From Ipomoea triloba (Eukaryota; Streptophyta; Magnoliopsida; Solanales; Convolvulaceae), in assembly GCF_003576645.1 (NCBI RefSeq), contig NC_044920.1:25314686-25378685 (forward strand): a stretch of 64,000 bases of DNA. Reading direction: 5' to 3'. The stretch's first letter is position 1, and each line of letters opens with the position of its first letter. The notes beneath the pieces were generated by a model that saw nothing but the letters and a program-made list of their open reading frames with translations, was not told where the DNA came from and did not search any database. Position numbers and translations under genes: made by a program. Shown here piece after piece: positions 1 through 10,768 of the stretch.

Positions 1-2506
1 CCCTTTTCCCCCCCCCCCCCCCCCCCACACACACAAGACAAACTCCTTATGACATTTTCTTGAAGAATTTTCCAATGTGCCCATGTATTCATTTGCCCTT
101 AGATACTTTCGCATGTGATTTATGGCATAAATAATGTAATTAATATGCATTCTATATTTTTTTAACGAGGAAAATCGCAAACACTATCAAAGTGTGTAAT
201 GGGTAAACTCGTTTTTGTGTAATAACTCGCAAATCACACATGAAAGATAGATTCATTAGAAGGACCTCGTGCAACAAACTTGACTAATAGTTTAATAGTC
301 CGATGTGTGTAAGAATCAAACTCACAACTAACATGTAATTCTAACTTGTGTCATATCAAAATATTTAATAAAAACTAGTTTAAAAATTATTTTTTCATAT
401 GACGGAATTTTGTACTTTGATTATGAAACTAATTCGAATTCCATTAGAGTCACATTGTATAGTTTTACTCTTACTATTCAATATTATGCCTCTAAGGTAT
501 AACTTATTCAACATTATGCATTTTTTAGAGCTGAACTTTGATATTACGATTTTATCAGAATATTTTTGTTGAAATAGAAAATAAAATTCAAACTTTTTTT
601 ATATATATTGTATGTAAGAAATAGTAGTTTTAAGTGTCCAACGTCACGTAAAGTAGGTAGCCAAAATTTATGAATTTTATTTATTGACTTTATATAATAA
701 AGAAGAGAAGATGACACAAAATGCGAAGTTTGAGAAGCCATCAAACCCTATTTATTGGTTGGTAAACACAACGTGACACGTAATTTCCAAAAACTACGCC
801 CAATCCCATTTAATTACGTTCCAAAACCAAACGTGAATCCCGTTAATACTTTGCTTGTTTAGCCGACACTTCCGCCTTCATCACGCTATGTGGGGCCGCT
901 TAACCTTTTGGAATATTTTGCTTTGACCCAAAATATTAGGTTTCATCTTCAAACGTAACAGTTTTTCACTGCCTCTCTTTTTAGTGCCGAAAACGTTATC
1001 TAAACTCTCGTTGAGAGTTTGAATTTGTAACATTATAATTATTAAGTTAATATTTTATCAATTTGATTGAGATTGTCATCTCACTGCTTAAATCAAGAAG
1101 ATCAATATTTCACTCTTTTTTGTTTTAAAGAGAGGTGAAGGAAATATTACAAAATGTGTCTTAAATTCTCAACCGGTCTAGTGTCTACATATCTTCAAAT
1201 ATTAATATATTAGTGCTTATAATAATATTAGATTTATACAATCATGAATCTTGTGTGTGGTAACAATATTTTTAGTTGATTAATTATTTAGTTCAACCTT
1301 AATAACACTTTGACCCAATAAAAGGTGGTGTGAAATTACTGATTTCGGCAAATACGAAGTAAATGAAATATTGGTGCGTAGTGTATCAGTGTATGTATCA
1401 TGGGGGAATGAGGAGTCTGGCTTCACTGAATCATTGAGGGATGAACATATATAGGCCCATGGCGGACGACCAGTGGGACCCCCCTGGCCGGTTGGCGGTT
1501 TAGACGTTTAATCATCGCTCCACACTCAAGAGGGACCTCGTAGCTTCACTCAACTTATTACACCATTCGCTATAAAACCTGTGTTTCCATACCCTAAACC
1601 TAAAGTGTAAATCAAATGTCACGCTGTTTTTTTTTTTTTTATAATTATTTTTAACTTAATATTTTTTAAAAAAAAAACTTATTTAAGATTTATTTTGTCT
1701 TTTGTGAGGTTTTATTTGACATAAACATGATTGATTTTGATGTATGATTGAAAAAATATATAATCAAACAATAAAAAGAAAAAGTGATTCTATGATAGTT
1801 AATGTTGTTAATATCACTTTTATTTAGTTTTAATTTTTTCTTGCAAGGCAATTTGAAATTAGATTTTTTGTGAATATTAGTATAGCAAACTCAAAGTCTC
1901 AACACAGTAAAGCATATTTTGCGATTTTTCCCTTTCACAAGATCTTAAAATGAAATCATGATAGTAAGACTTCTATATTATTTTTCATAAAAAGTAAAAA
2001 TGAGATTTTTGTTTATTGAATTATACTTTACTGTTCAACTTTTCTCACCCTACCACTCAAAGTAATTTTTAAGTGAAAGTATTTATCAAAGAGCTAAACA
2101 TGGTATTAAATCTAAAAATGAAAATAATTTTGTCAAAAAAGGTTTTTTTTTTAAGTAAAGAAAAATACTTTTAAAGTTTTATTTTAAAATTTTTTTAAAT
2201 TCTATTCGACAGAATTTATATTTAATGAAATAGAGACGCCTCATAAAGAAAAATTATGAAAAAATAAAAAATAAAATTAGAGAGGTAAAATAGTAAAACT
2301 AAAAAGGGTGGTGTGTCGGTGTAAAATAGGGGGTAACCCATTCTCACCTGTTCCGGTAGTGTCTCTACTGGACAGTTACATAAACCAAATCACAAGTATT
2401 GTCCGCAGTCTTCTCCTTCCTTCCTTCATTCCCTCTCCTCCCTCCCTCTTTTCTATCATCACTTCTTTCTACGGCGACTCGATTTCTCACTCGGGGCAGC
2501 CCTAAA
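1..2506. other. 5' intergenic/promoter region of the GT47 gene (copy 1)
   Basis: AT-rich DNA with no supportable gene. It opens with a C19 run and a short CA repeat. A TATA-like 'gctataaaac' lies near 1570, but it is too far from the start codon to assign. The pyrimidine-rich stretch 2400-2470 just before the ATG looks like a 5' leader. The same sequence is repeated at 6736-9241. Confidence 0.6.
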
Positions 2507-4033
2507 ATGCTGTCAGATTTTCGTTCCAATTCTCCCTCAGATCATCATCTTCAACCCTCCCCAAAACCCAAATCCTCCTATCACTTCTTCAGGAACTCCT
2601 ACAATTCTTTCCAATCCCAAATCGCTGCTCATCCACGTTTCTGGCTCCTTTCTGGTTTTCTCTTTATCCAGCTTCTCGTCGTTTTCTTTACTCGGAATTC
2701 GCCGCTCTCTTTCTCTTCTCATGCGCAGGTTCAGCTCCATGTCCCCCCTCAAACGATTACGCTCCCCGCCGCCGTGGCTCAGCCGCCCAAGGACGGAGGA
2801 GGAGGATGTGAGTACGGTAGGGTTTATGTGTACGATTTGCCGCCGATGTTCAACGAGGATTTGGCTTTGAAGAATTGCACGGATCTGCATCCTTGGCTAT
2901 GGCAATGCGGGCTGAATACTAATGAGGGGTACGGGATGAGGGCGACGGAGATGGCCGAGATCTTGCCGAGGAAATTGGCGAAGGCGTGGTATCGGACGAA
3001 TCAGTTCTCGTCGGAGGTTATATTTCACCACCGGCTCCTGAATTACCGGTGCCGGACGATGGAGCCGGAATCGGCGACGGTGTTCTACATTCCGTTCTAC
3101 GCCGGGCAGGCCGTCGGGAAATATTTGTGGATCGACGATATTGAGAAGCGCGATTTGCGGTGTAATATGATGTTGAAGTGGGTCCAGAATCAGACGTATT
3201 GGAGGAAATCCAACGGCTCAGATCATTTCCTAACCATAGGGCGAATCACGTGGGATTTCCGCCGTTTAATGGATGCGGAACAGAAATGGGGCTCCAGTCT
3301 CCTCAACCTCCCGGCGATGGCGAAAGTCACGCGCTTCATCATCGAGAGAGCCCCGTGGGACGCGTACGACGTCGGCGTGCCTTACCCCACCGGATTCCAC
3401 CCCAGCTCCGAGTCACAGCTCCGCCAGTGGCAGCGCTTCGTGCTCACGCGCAACCGCACCAGCCTCTTCACCTTCATCGGCGCCACACGCGCCGACATCG
3501 CCGGCGACTTCCGCACCCTCCTCATCCAATACTGCCGCAACGAGTCCGACGCGTGCCGCGTCATCGACTGCGCCGTCACTCAGTGCTCCAACGGCTCCTC
3601 CGCGATCCAATCCTCCTTCCTCAGCTCCGACTTCTGCCTTCAGCCCAAAGGCGACAGCATGACCCGGCGGTCCGTCTTCGACTGCATGATTGCCGGTTCA
3701 GTCCCGGTTTTTTTCTGGAAAAAAACCGCTTACGATCAGTACCAATGGTTCTTACCGGAGGACCCGGAAAGCTACTCGGTTTTCATCGACCACGACGCCG
3801 TGAGGAACGGGACGTCCATCCGGGGAATCCTGGAGCAGTACAGCAAGGAAGATATCAGGAAAATGAGGGAAAAAGTGGTGGAAATCATACCCAAATTAGT
3901 GTATGCGAGGCCCAAAGAGGGGCTGCCCAAGGTGAAAGATGCGTTTGATATTGCGGTTGAAACTTTTATGAAAAGAATCAAAGAGGAGAAGGATTGGAAC
4001 GAGTTCGTGAATGACATTGAAGAAAGAAGATGA
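2507..4033 (+). CDS. GT47 exostosin-family glycosyltransferase, xyloglucan galactosyltransferase-like (copy 1)
   Basis: Single-exon gene for a 508-residue type II Golgi protein of the GT47 family. By family it probably adds galactose to xyloglucan side chains in the Golgi (MUR3/XLT2/GT19 group). Visible features are a short cytosolic tail, one membrane anchor at about residues 46-61, a proline-rich stem to about 100, and then the exostosin domain from C101 (YVYDLPPMF at 108-116). Other family blocks are FYIPFYAG (193-200) and FCLQPKGDSMTRRSVFD (376-392), the conserved sugar-nucleotide region. Several N-glycosylation sequons are present. The start is the first ATG; the frame is open upstream to 2399, but only through a non-ATG codon. 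The substrate is inferred, and another GT47A activity is possible. The copy at 9242-10768 has the same translation, so this is probably one gene assembled twice. Confidence 0.85.
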   Translation: MLSDFRSNSPSDHHLQPSPKPKSSYHFFRNSYNSFQSQIAAHPRFWLLSGFLFIQLLVVFFTRNSPLSFSSHAQVQLHVPPQTITLPAAVAQPPKDGGGGCEYGRVYVYDLPPMFNEDLALKNCTDLHPWLWQCGLNTNEGYGMRATEMAEILPRKLAKAWYRTNQFSSEVIFHHRLLNYRCRTMEPESATVFYIPFYAGQAVGKYLWIDDIEKRDLRCNMMLKWVQNQTYWRKSNGSDHFLTIGRITWDFRRLMDAEQKWGSSLLNLPAMAKVTRFIIERAPWDAYDVGVPYPTGFHPSSESQLRQWQRFVLTRNRTSLFTFIGATRADIAGDFRTLLIQYCRNESDACRVIDCAVTQCSNGSSAIQSSFLSSDFCLQPKGDSMTRRSVFDCMIAGSVPVFFWKKTAYDQYQWFLPEDPESYSVFIDHDAVRNGTSIRGILEQYSKEDIRKMREKVVEIIPKLVYARPKEGLPKVKDAFDIAVETFMKRIKEEKDWNEFVNDIEERR

Positions 4034-4462
4034 CTGCAATTTTTCTGCAATGTGGAGAGTCATGTATATACTGCTACTCCACTCCCTGTTGTTTGTGCTT
4101 CTTACGATTACTTCTGCAATTTCCTTTTTCGTTTTTTTTTTCAGATATTAAATATATATAAACTATACCCATAACTAGAGTATAATTGAGCAGAAATTAT
4201 TTTTTCCCAATACAAGTTTGCAGAGACAATGGAACCAAGAGATTGTTTGCTTGATTTTGCAAGCTTTGGATTGAATTGATGATTTGTGTTTCAGAATTAT
4301 GATGAGCAGTGTTGAAGAGAATTGTTGCTCTTGTCACCAAGAGCTTTGGTATATCTGGATTGAGATTTGAGAATGAGATTCAACCCCTAATCAGTATTTA
4401 CAAGCAGCTATGCTATGTACACATTGCAGAGAATCTAACCTTTATTTACAAGCTACTATTAT

Positions 4463-4570
4463 CTAAACATGTGCAATGTCCCTGCTAAAAGAGTGTACTG
4501 ACCTAAACATGTGCAATGTCCCTGCTAAAGGAGTGTACTAACCTAAACATGTGTAATATCCCTGCTAAAA
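4463..4570. repeat. 40-bp tandem repeat, about 2.7 copies (copy 1)
   Basis: Units begin 'ctaaacatgtg' at 4463, 4503 and 4543, a 40-bp period with a few substitutions. The array is repeated at 11198-11305 as part of the segment duplication. Confidence 0.85.
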
Positions 4571-4622
4571 CTCGGAGCATGAACTCAAGAAAAATCATTT
4601 AAGACTAAGAGTAGTCGAGGAA

Positions 4623-4685
4623 AGGTCCTCTCAATGCTCAAACGCCCACATTGGATATGGACCGAACTGTCTCACGACGTTTTGA
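4623..4685 (-). pseudogene. Fragment of organellar (mitochondrial-like) large-subunit rRNA, copy 1
   Basis: The plus strand contains 'aggtcctctc', 'aacgcccac' and 'ggaccgaactgtctcacgac' in the order found on the complement of the 3' part of bacterial-type 23S/26S rRNA. The intervening part is diverged or deleted and homology stops after 'cgttttgaa'. This is a short nuclear insertion of organelle DNA, probably mitochondrial rrn26. I recognised the motif by eye and did not align it. The same fragment lies at 11358-11420. Confidence 0.6.
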
Positions 4686-5833
4686 ATAGAGGGTAGGTTA
4701 TATCATGGCCCAATTATTATTACAACGTTCTCTACCATAGAATTCGGCCTTCGGGGTAAACCTGGCGGCTTCTATGAGGAATGTGGCACAAAGGAGGCTC
4801 GAGGGCTTGTTAAGGAAGGCGGCAAGGGTAGACGAAGGGGGGAAACGAAATGCGTTTTCTGGTCCCCTGAACCGGGGGTGCTTGTGGGGGTTGGGGGAGG
4901 GGGTGTGCCAAGACAAAACAAGGGAATGAAAGGCCGCTTTGCGTTGGATGCTCTTTACACAATCAAACTTTTGTCGTCTTTACTTAAAAAATTGAACTTC
5001 AAACACTCCTTTTCTGGGAGTATTTATACACACATTCTATTATTTACATCACATGAATTTAAGAAGGTAACCTCCATCATTTAAGTCTCTATTATTAGAA
5101 ACGAACTTCAAGAGCCAAATTATATTCACTCCATAATTCTCATGCCATAGACCTATTAGGTAGGGTGGCCGAGCAACCTTTCGGCACCAAGTACAGGCAC
5201 TTGGCCTGAACCCCATGCCTAATCTTCCAACCAATTAATATGACTGAAAACCAATTTAGTCAAGTTAATTAAACAATTAAGACAATTAATTTTGTTGCGG
5301 GAGGTGTCAAATAACTATTTTGATTTGTTTGAACTAATCAAGACAAAGTTCACCAAAATCACACATTCGAGTAGCAGGGGTAACTTTTGAAATATCCAAT
5401 AGAATATAATTACATAGATAATAATGAGCTGACACCATTGTAGAACAACCTACAAATAAATACGCTGGGGTCTAAGACACATTTCATTGATAACCATTAG
5501 CTTTCATTGTACACACACAATCACAACAAACAACATAACCTACACGACATTATAAGTAGACCATTTGGTGCCACAGATCAGGAATGAGAATGCTGGGATT
5601 CCAACTCATATCTAAGTACTAAATATTAAAGCAAATCTCTCACTTTTTATTCACTTTTTTTTTTTTTTTTTTTAAATTCTCTGCTAGATGGCACAATAAT
5701 CTGATTCACCCTAGAGTACACTCATAGCCGCCCGGCGATCTAGTCACCCTCGCTCCGATTTGGCTTGGAAGAAGAAAACTGAACCTGAGGTTACAAAGAT
5801 GCAACAAAAACAAAATTAAAAAAAAAAAAAAAA

Positions 5834-6735
5834 NNNNNNNNNNNNNNNNNNNNNNNNNNNNNNNNNNNNNNNNNNNNNNNNNNNNNNNNNNNNNNNNNNN
5901 NNNNNNNNNNNNNNNNNNNNNNNNNNNNNNNNNNNNNNNNNNNNNNNNNNNNNNNNNNNNNNNNNNNNNNNNNNNNNNNNNNNNNNNNNNNNNNNNNNNN
6001 NNNNNNNNNNNNNNNNNNNNNNNNNNNNNNNNNNNNNNNNNNNNNNNNNNNNNNNNNNNNNNNNNNNNNNNNNNNNNNNNNNNNNNNNNNNNNNNNNNNN
6101 NNNNNNNNNNNNNNNNNNNNNNNNNNNNNNNNNNNNNNNNNNNNNNNNNNNNNNNNNNNNNNNNNNNNNNNNNNNNNNNNNNNNNNNNNNNNNNNNNNNN
6201 NNNNNNNNNNNNNNNNNNNNNNNNNNNNNNNNNNNNNNNNNNNNNNNNNNNNNNNNNNNNNNNNNNNNNNNNNNNNNNNNNNNNNNNNNNNNNNNNNNNN
6301 NNNNNNNNNNNNNNNNNNNNNNNNNNNNNNNNNNNNNNNNNNNNNNNNNNNNNNNNNNNNNNNNNNNNNNNNNNNNNNNNNNNNNNNNNNNNNNNNNNNN
6401 NNNNNNNNNNNNNNNNNNNNNNNNNNNNNNNNNNNNNNNNNNNNNNNNNNNNNNNNNNNNNNNNNNNNNNNNNNNNNNNNNNNNNNNNNNNNNNNNNNNN
6501 NNNNNNNNNNNNNNNNNNNNNNNNNNNNNNNNNNNNNNNNNNNNNNNNNNNNNNNNNNNNNNNNNNNNNNNNNNNNNNNNNNNNNNNNNNNNNNNNNNNN
6601 NNNNNNNNNNNNNNNNNNNNNNNNNNNNNNNNNNNNNNNNNNNNNNNNNNNNNNNNNNNNNNNNNNNNNNNNNNNNNNNNNNNNNNNNNNNNNNNNNNNN
6701 NNNNNNNNNNNNNNNNNNNNNNNNNNNNNNNNNNN
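5834..6735. other. Assembly gap (902 Ns)
   Basis: A run of N between two copies of the same contig sequence. It is flanked by A16 on the left and CCCTTTTC(n) on the right, both low-complexity ends where assemblies typically break. Confidence 1.
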
Positions 6736-9241
6736 CCCTTTTCCCCCCCCCCCCCCCCCCCACACACACAAGACAAACTCCTTATGACATTTTCTTGAAG
6801 AATTTTCCAATGTGCCCATGTATTCATTTGCCCTTAGATACTTTCGCATGTGATTTATGGCATAAATAATGTAATTAATATGCATTCTATATTTTTTTAA
6901 CGAGGAAAATCGCAAACACTATCAAAGTGTGTAATGGGTAAACTCGTTTTTGTGTAATAACTCGCAAATCACACATGAAAGATAGATTCATTAGAAGGAC
7001 CTCGTGCAACAAACTTGACTAATAGTTTAATAGTCCGATGTGTGTAAGAATCAAACTCACAACTAACATGTAATTCTAACTTGTGTCATATCAAAATATT
7101 TAATAAAAACTAGTTTAAAAATTATTTTTTCATATGACGGAATTTTGTACTTTGATTATGAAACTAATTCGAATTCCATTAGAGTCACATTGTATAGTTT
7201 TACTCTTACTATTCAATATTATGCCTCTAAGGTATAACTTATTCAACATTATGCATTTTTTAGAGCTGAACTTTGATATTACGATTTTATCAGAATATTT
7301 TTGTTGAAATAGAAAATAAAATTCAAACTTTTTTTATATATATTGTATGTAAGAAATAGTAGTTTTAAGTGTCCAACGTCACGTAAAGTAGGTAGCCAAA
7401 ATTTATGAATTTTATTTATTGACTTTATATAATAAAGAAGAGAAGATGACACAAAATGCGAAGTTTGAGAAGCCATCAAACCCTATTTATTGGTTGGTAA
7501 ACACAACGTGACACGTAATTTCCAAAAACTACGCCCAATCCCATTTAATTACGTTCCAAAACCAAACGTGAATCCCGTTAATACTTTGCTTGTTTAGCCG
7601 ACACTTCCGCCTTCATCACGCTATGTGGGGCCGCTTAACCTTTTGGAATATTTTGCTTTGACCCAAAATATTAGGTTTCATCTTCAAACGTAACAGTTTT
7701 TCACTGCCTCTCTTTTTAGTGCCGAAAACGTTATCTAAACTCTCGTTGAGAGTTTGAATTTGTAACATTATAATTATTAAGTTAATATTTTATCAATTTG
7801 ATTGAGATTGTCATCTCACTGCTTAAATCAAGAAGATCAATATTTCACTCTTTTTTGTTTTAAAGAGAGGTGAAGGAAATATTACAAAATGTGTCTTAAA
7901 TTCTCAACCGGTCTAGTGTCTACATATCTTCAAATATTAATATATTAGTGCTTATAATAATATTAGATTTATACAATCATGAATCTTGTGTGTGGTAACA
8001 ATATTTTTAGTTGATTAATTATTTAGTTCAACCTTAATAACACTTTGACCCAATAAAAGGTGGTGTGAAATTACTGATTTCGGCAAATACGAAGTAAATG
8101 AAATATTGGTGCGTAGTGTATCAGTGTATGTATCATGGGGGAATGAGGAGTCTGGCTTCACTGAATCATTGAGGGATGAACATATATAGGCCCATGGCGG
8201 ACGACCAGTGGGACCCCCCTGGCCGGTTGGCGGTTTAGACGTTTAATCATCGCTCCACACTCAAGAGGGACCTCGTAGCTTCACTCAACTTATTACACCA
8301 TTCGCTATAAAACCTGTGTTTCCATACCCTAAACCTAAAGTGTAAATCAAATGTCACGCTGTTTTTTTTTTTTTTATAATTATTTTTAACTTAATATTTT
8401 TTAAAAAAAAAACTTATTTAAGATTTATTTTGTCTTTTGTGAGGTTTTATTTGACATAAACATGATTGATTTTGATGTATGATTGAAAAAATATATAATC
8501 AAACAATAAAAAGAAAAAGTGATTCTATGATAGTTAATGTTGTTAATATCACTTTTATTTAGTTTTAATTTTTTCTTGCAAGGCAATTTGAAATTAGATT
8601 TTTTGTGAATATTAGTATAGCAAACTCAAAGTCTCAACACAGTAAAGCATATTTTGCGATTTTTCCCTTTCACAAGATCTTAAAATGAAATCATGATAGT
8701 AAGACTTCTATATTATTTTTCATAAAAAGTAAAAATGAGATTTTTGTTTATTGAATTATACTTTACTGTTCAACTTTTCTCACCCTACCACTCAAAGTAA
8801 TTTTTAAGTGAAAGTATTTATCAAAGAGCTAAACATGGTATTAAATCTAAAAATGAAAATAATTTTGTCAAAAAAGGTTTTTTTTTTAAGTAAAGAAAAA
8901 TACTTTTAAAGTTTTATTTTAAAATTTTTTTAAATTCTATTCGACAGAATTTATATTTAATGAAATAGAGACGCCTCATAAAGAAAAATTATGAAAAAAT
9001 AAAAAATAAAATTAGAGAGGTAAAATAGTAAAACTAAAAAGGGTGGTGTGTCGGTGTAAAATAGGGGGTAACCCATTCTCACCTGTTCCGGTAGTGTCTC
9101 TACTGGACAGTTACATAAACCAAATCACAAGTATTGTCCGCAGTCTTCTCCTTCCTTCCTTCATTCCCTCTCCTCCCTCCCTCTTTTCTATCATCACTTC
9201 TTTCTACGGCGACTCGATTTCTCACTCGGGGCAGCCCTAAA
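6736..9241. other. 5' intergenic/promoter region of the GT47 gene (copy 2)
   Basis: Same sequence as 1-2506. AT-rich, with no gene supported. Confidence 0.6.
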
Positions 9242-10768
9242 ATGCTGTCAGATTTTCGTTCCAATTCTCCCTCAGATCATCATCTTCAACCCTCCCCAAA
9301 ACCCAAATCCTCCTATCACTTCTTCAGGAACTCCTACAATTCTTTCCAATCCCAAATCGCTGCTCATCCACGTTTCTGGCTCCTTTCTGGTTTTCTCTTT
9401 ATCCAGCTTCTCGTCGTTTTCTTTACTCGGAATTCGCCGCTCTCTTTCTCTTCTCATGCGCAGGTTCAGCTCCATGTCCCCCCTCAAACGATTACGCTCC
9501 CCGCCGCCGTGGCTCAGCCGCCCAAGGACGGAGGAGGAGGATGTGAGTACGGTAGGGTTTATGTGTACGATTTGCCGCCGATGTTCAACGAGGATTTGGC
9601 TTTGAAGAATTGCACGGATCTGCATCCTTGGCTATGGCAATGCGGGCTGAATACTAATGAGGGGTACGGGATGAGGGCGACGGAGATGGCCGAGATCTTG
9701 CCGAGGAAATTGGCGAAGGCGTGGTATCGGACGAATCAGTTCTCGTCGGAGGTTATATTTCACCACCGGCTCCTGAATTACCGGTGCCGGACGATGGAGC
9801 CGGAATCGGCGACGGTGTTCTACATTCCGTTCTACGCCGGGCAGGCCGTCGGGAAATATTTGTGGATCGACGATATTGAGAAGCGCGATTTGCGGTGTAA
9901 TATGATGTTGAAGTGGGTCCAGAATCAGACGTATTGGAGGAAATCCAACGGCTCAGATCATTTCCTAACCATAGGGCGAATCACGTGGGATTTCCGCCGT
10001 TTAATGGATGCGGAACAGAAATGGGGCTCCAGTCTCCTCAACCTCCCGGCGATGGCGAAAGTCACGCGCTTCATCATCGAGAGAGCCCCGTGGGACGCGT
10101 ACGACGTCGGCGTGCCTTACCCCACCGGATTCCACCCCAGCTCCGAGTCACAGCTCCGCCAGTGGCAGCGCTTCGTGCTCACGCGCAACCGCACCAGCCT
10201 CTTCACCTTCATCGGCGCCACACGCGCCGACATCGCCGGCGACTTCCGCACCCTCCTCATCCAATACTGCCGCAACGAGTCCGACGCGTGCCGCGTCATC
10301 GACTGCGCCGTCACTCAGTGCTCCAACGGCTCCTCCGCGATCCAATCCTCCTTCCTCAGCTCCGACTTCTGCCTTCAGCCCAAAGGCGACAGCATGACCC
10401 GGCGGTCCGTCTTCGACTGCATGATTGCCGGTTCAGTCCCGGTTTTTTTCTGGAAAAAAACCGCTTACGATCAGTACCAATGGTTCTTACCGGAGGACCC
10501 GGAAAGCTACTCGGTTTTCATCGACCACGACGCCGTGAGGAACGGGACGTCCATCCGGGGAATCCTGGAGCAGTACAGCAAGGAAGATATCAGGAAAATG
10601 AGGGAAAAAGTGGTGGAAATCATACCCAAATTAGTGTATGCGAGGCCCAAAGAGGGGCTGCCCAAGGTGAAAGATGCGTTTGATATTGCGGTTGAAACTT
10701 TTATGAAAAGAATCAAAGAGGAGAAGGATTGGAACGAGTTCGTGAATGACATTGAAGAAAGAAGATGA
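9242..10768 (+). CDS. GT47 exostosin-family glycosyltransferase, xyloglucan galactosyltransferase-like (copy 2)
   Basis: Same 508-residue protein as at 2507-4033: N-terminal membrane anchor, stem and exostosin/GT47 domain. This is the copy to keep as the gene model, because its 3' flank runs continuously into the neighbouring unique gene at 12633. That minus-strand neighbour converges on it, with about 1.9 kb between the stop codons. The proposed role is galactosylation of xyloglucan in the Golgi, by family resemblance only. Synonymous differences between the copies would have suggested a real paralogue, but none was seen. Confidence 0.87.
   Translation: MLSDFRSNSPSDHHLQPSPKPKSSYHFFRNSYNSFQSQIAAHPRFWLLSGFLFIQLLVVFFTRNSPLSFSSHAQVQLHVPPQTITLPAAVAQPPKDGGGGCEYGRVYVYDLPPMFNEDLALKNCTDLHPWLWQCGLNTNEGYGMRATEMAEILPRKLAKAWYRTNQFSSEVIFHHRLLNYRCRTMEPESATVFYIPFYAGQAVGKYLWIDDIEKRDLRCNMMLKWVQNQTYWRKSNGSDHFLTIGRITWDFRRLMDAEQKWGSSLLNLPAMAKVTRFIIERAPWDAYDVGVPYPTGFHPSSESQLRQWQRFVLTRNRTSLFTFIGATRADIAGDFRTLLIQYCRNESDACRVIDCAVTQCSNGSSAIQSSFLSSDFCLQPKGDSMTRRSVFDCMIAGSVPVFFWKKTAYDQYQWFLPEDPESYSVFIDHDAVRNGTSIRGILEQYSKEDIRKMREKVVEIIPKLVYARPKEGLPKVKDAFDIAVETFMKRIKEEKDWNEFVNDIEERR

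Larger units (their letters stand above)
1..5833. repeat. Copy 1 of a 5.83-kb duplicated segment
   Basis: This segment recurs at 6736-12568 with a constant offset of 6735. Every open frame in it has a twin of identical translation. The 19-C run at 8-26 and the intergenic lines I compared also match. It ends inside a poly(A) tract (5818-5833) directly against a block of Ns. Copy 2 continues through the same poly(A) tract into unique sequence, so copy 1 is entirely contained in copy 2. The simplest reading is a redundant contig end left in the assembly, not a biological duplication. Confidence 0.93.
4034..5833. other. 3' flank of GT47 gene with tandem repeat and rRNA-like fragment (copy 1)
   Basis: No gene supported. 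The start is probably 3' UTR (to about 4190). It holds a 40-bp tandem repeat (4463-4570) and an organellar rRNA-like patch (4623-4685). A GC-rich stretch (4730-4935) reads open on both strands but resembles no family I know. The rest is AT-rich DNA ending in poly(A) at the gap. Confidence 0.6.

Noticed and set aside
2399..2506. Upstream extension of the GT47 frame
   Set aside because: It starts only with a non-ATG codon and has a pyrimidine-rich leader composition; the first ATG at 2507 gives a typical type II protein.
3178..3948. Long alternate-frame ORFs over the GT47 gene (and the same in copy 2)
   Set aside because: They overlap the conserved glycosyltransferase frame, are Arg/Pro/His-rich, and arise from GC-rich codons of the real gene.
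4698..5084. Short ORFs on both strands in the GC-rich tract after the GT47 gene
   Set aside because: No recognisable domain; likely a consequence of base composition in a putative organelle-derived insertion.
5706..6915. Open frames spanning the N block
   Set aside because: They exist only because Ns do not create stop codons.
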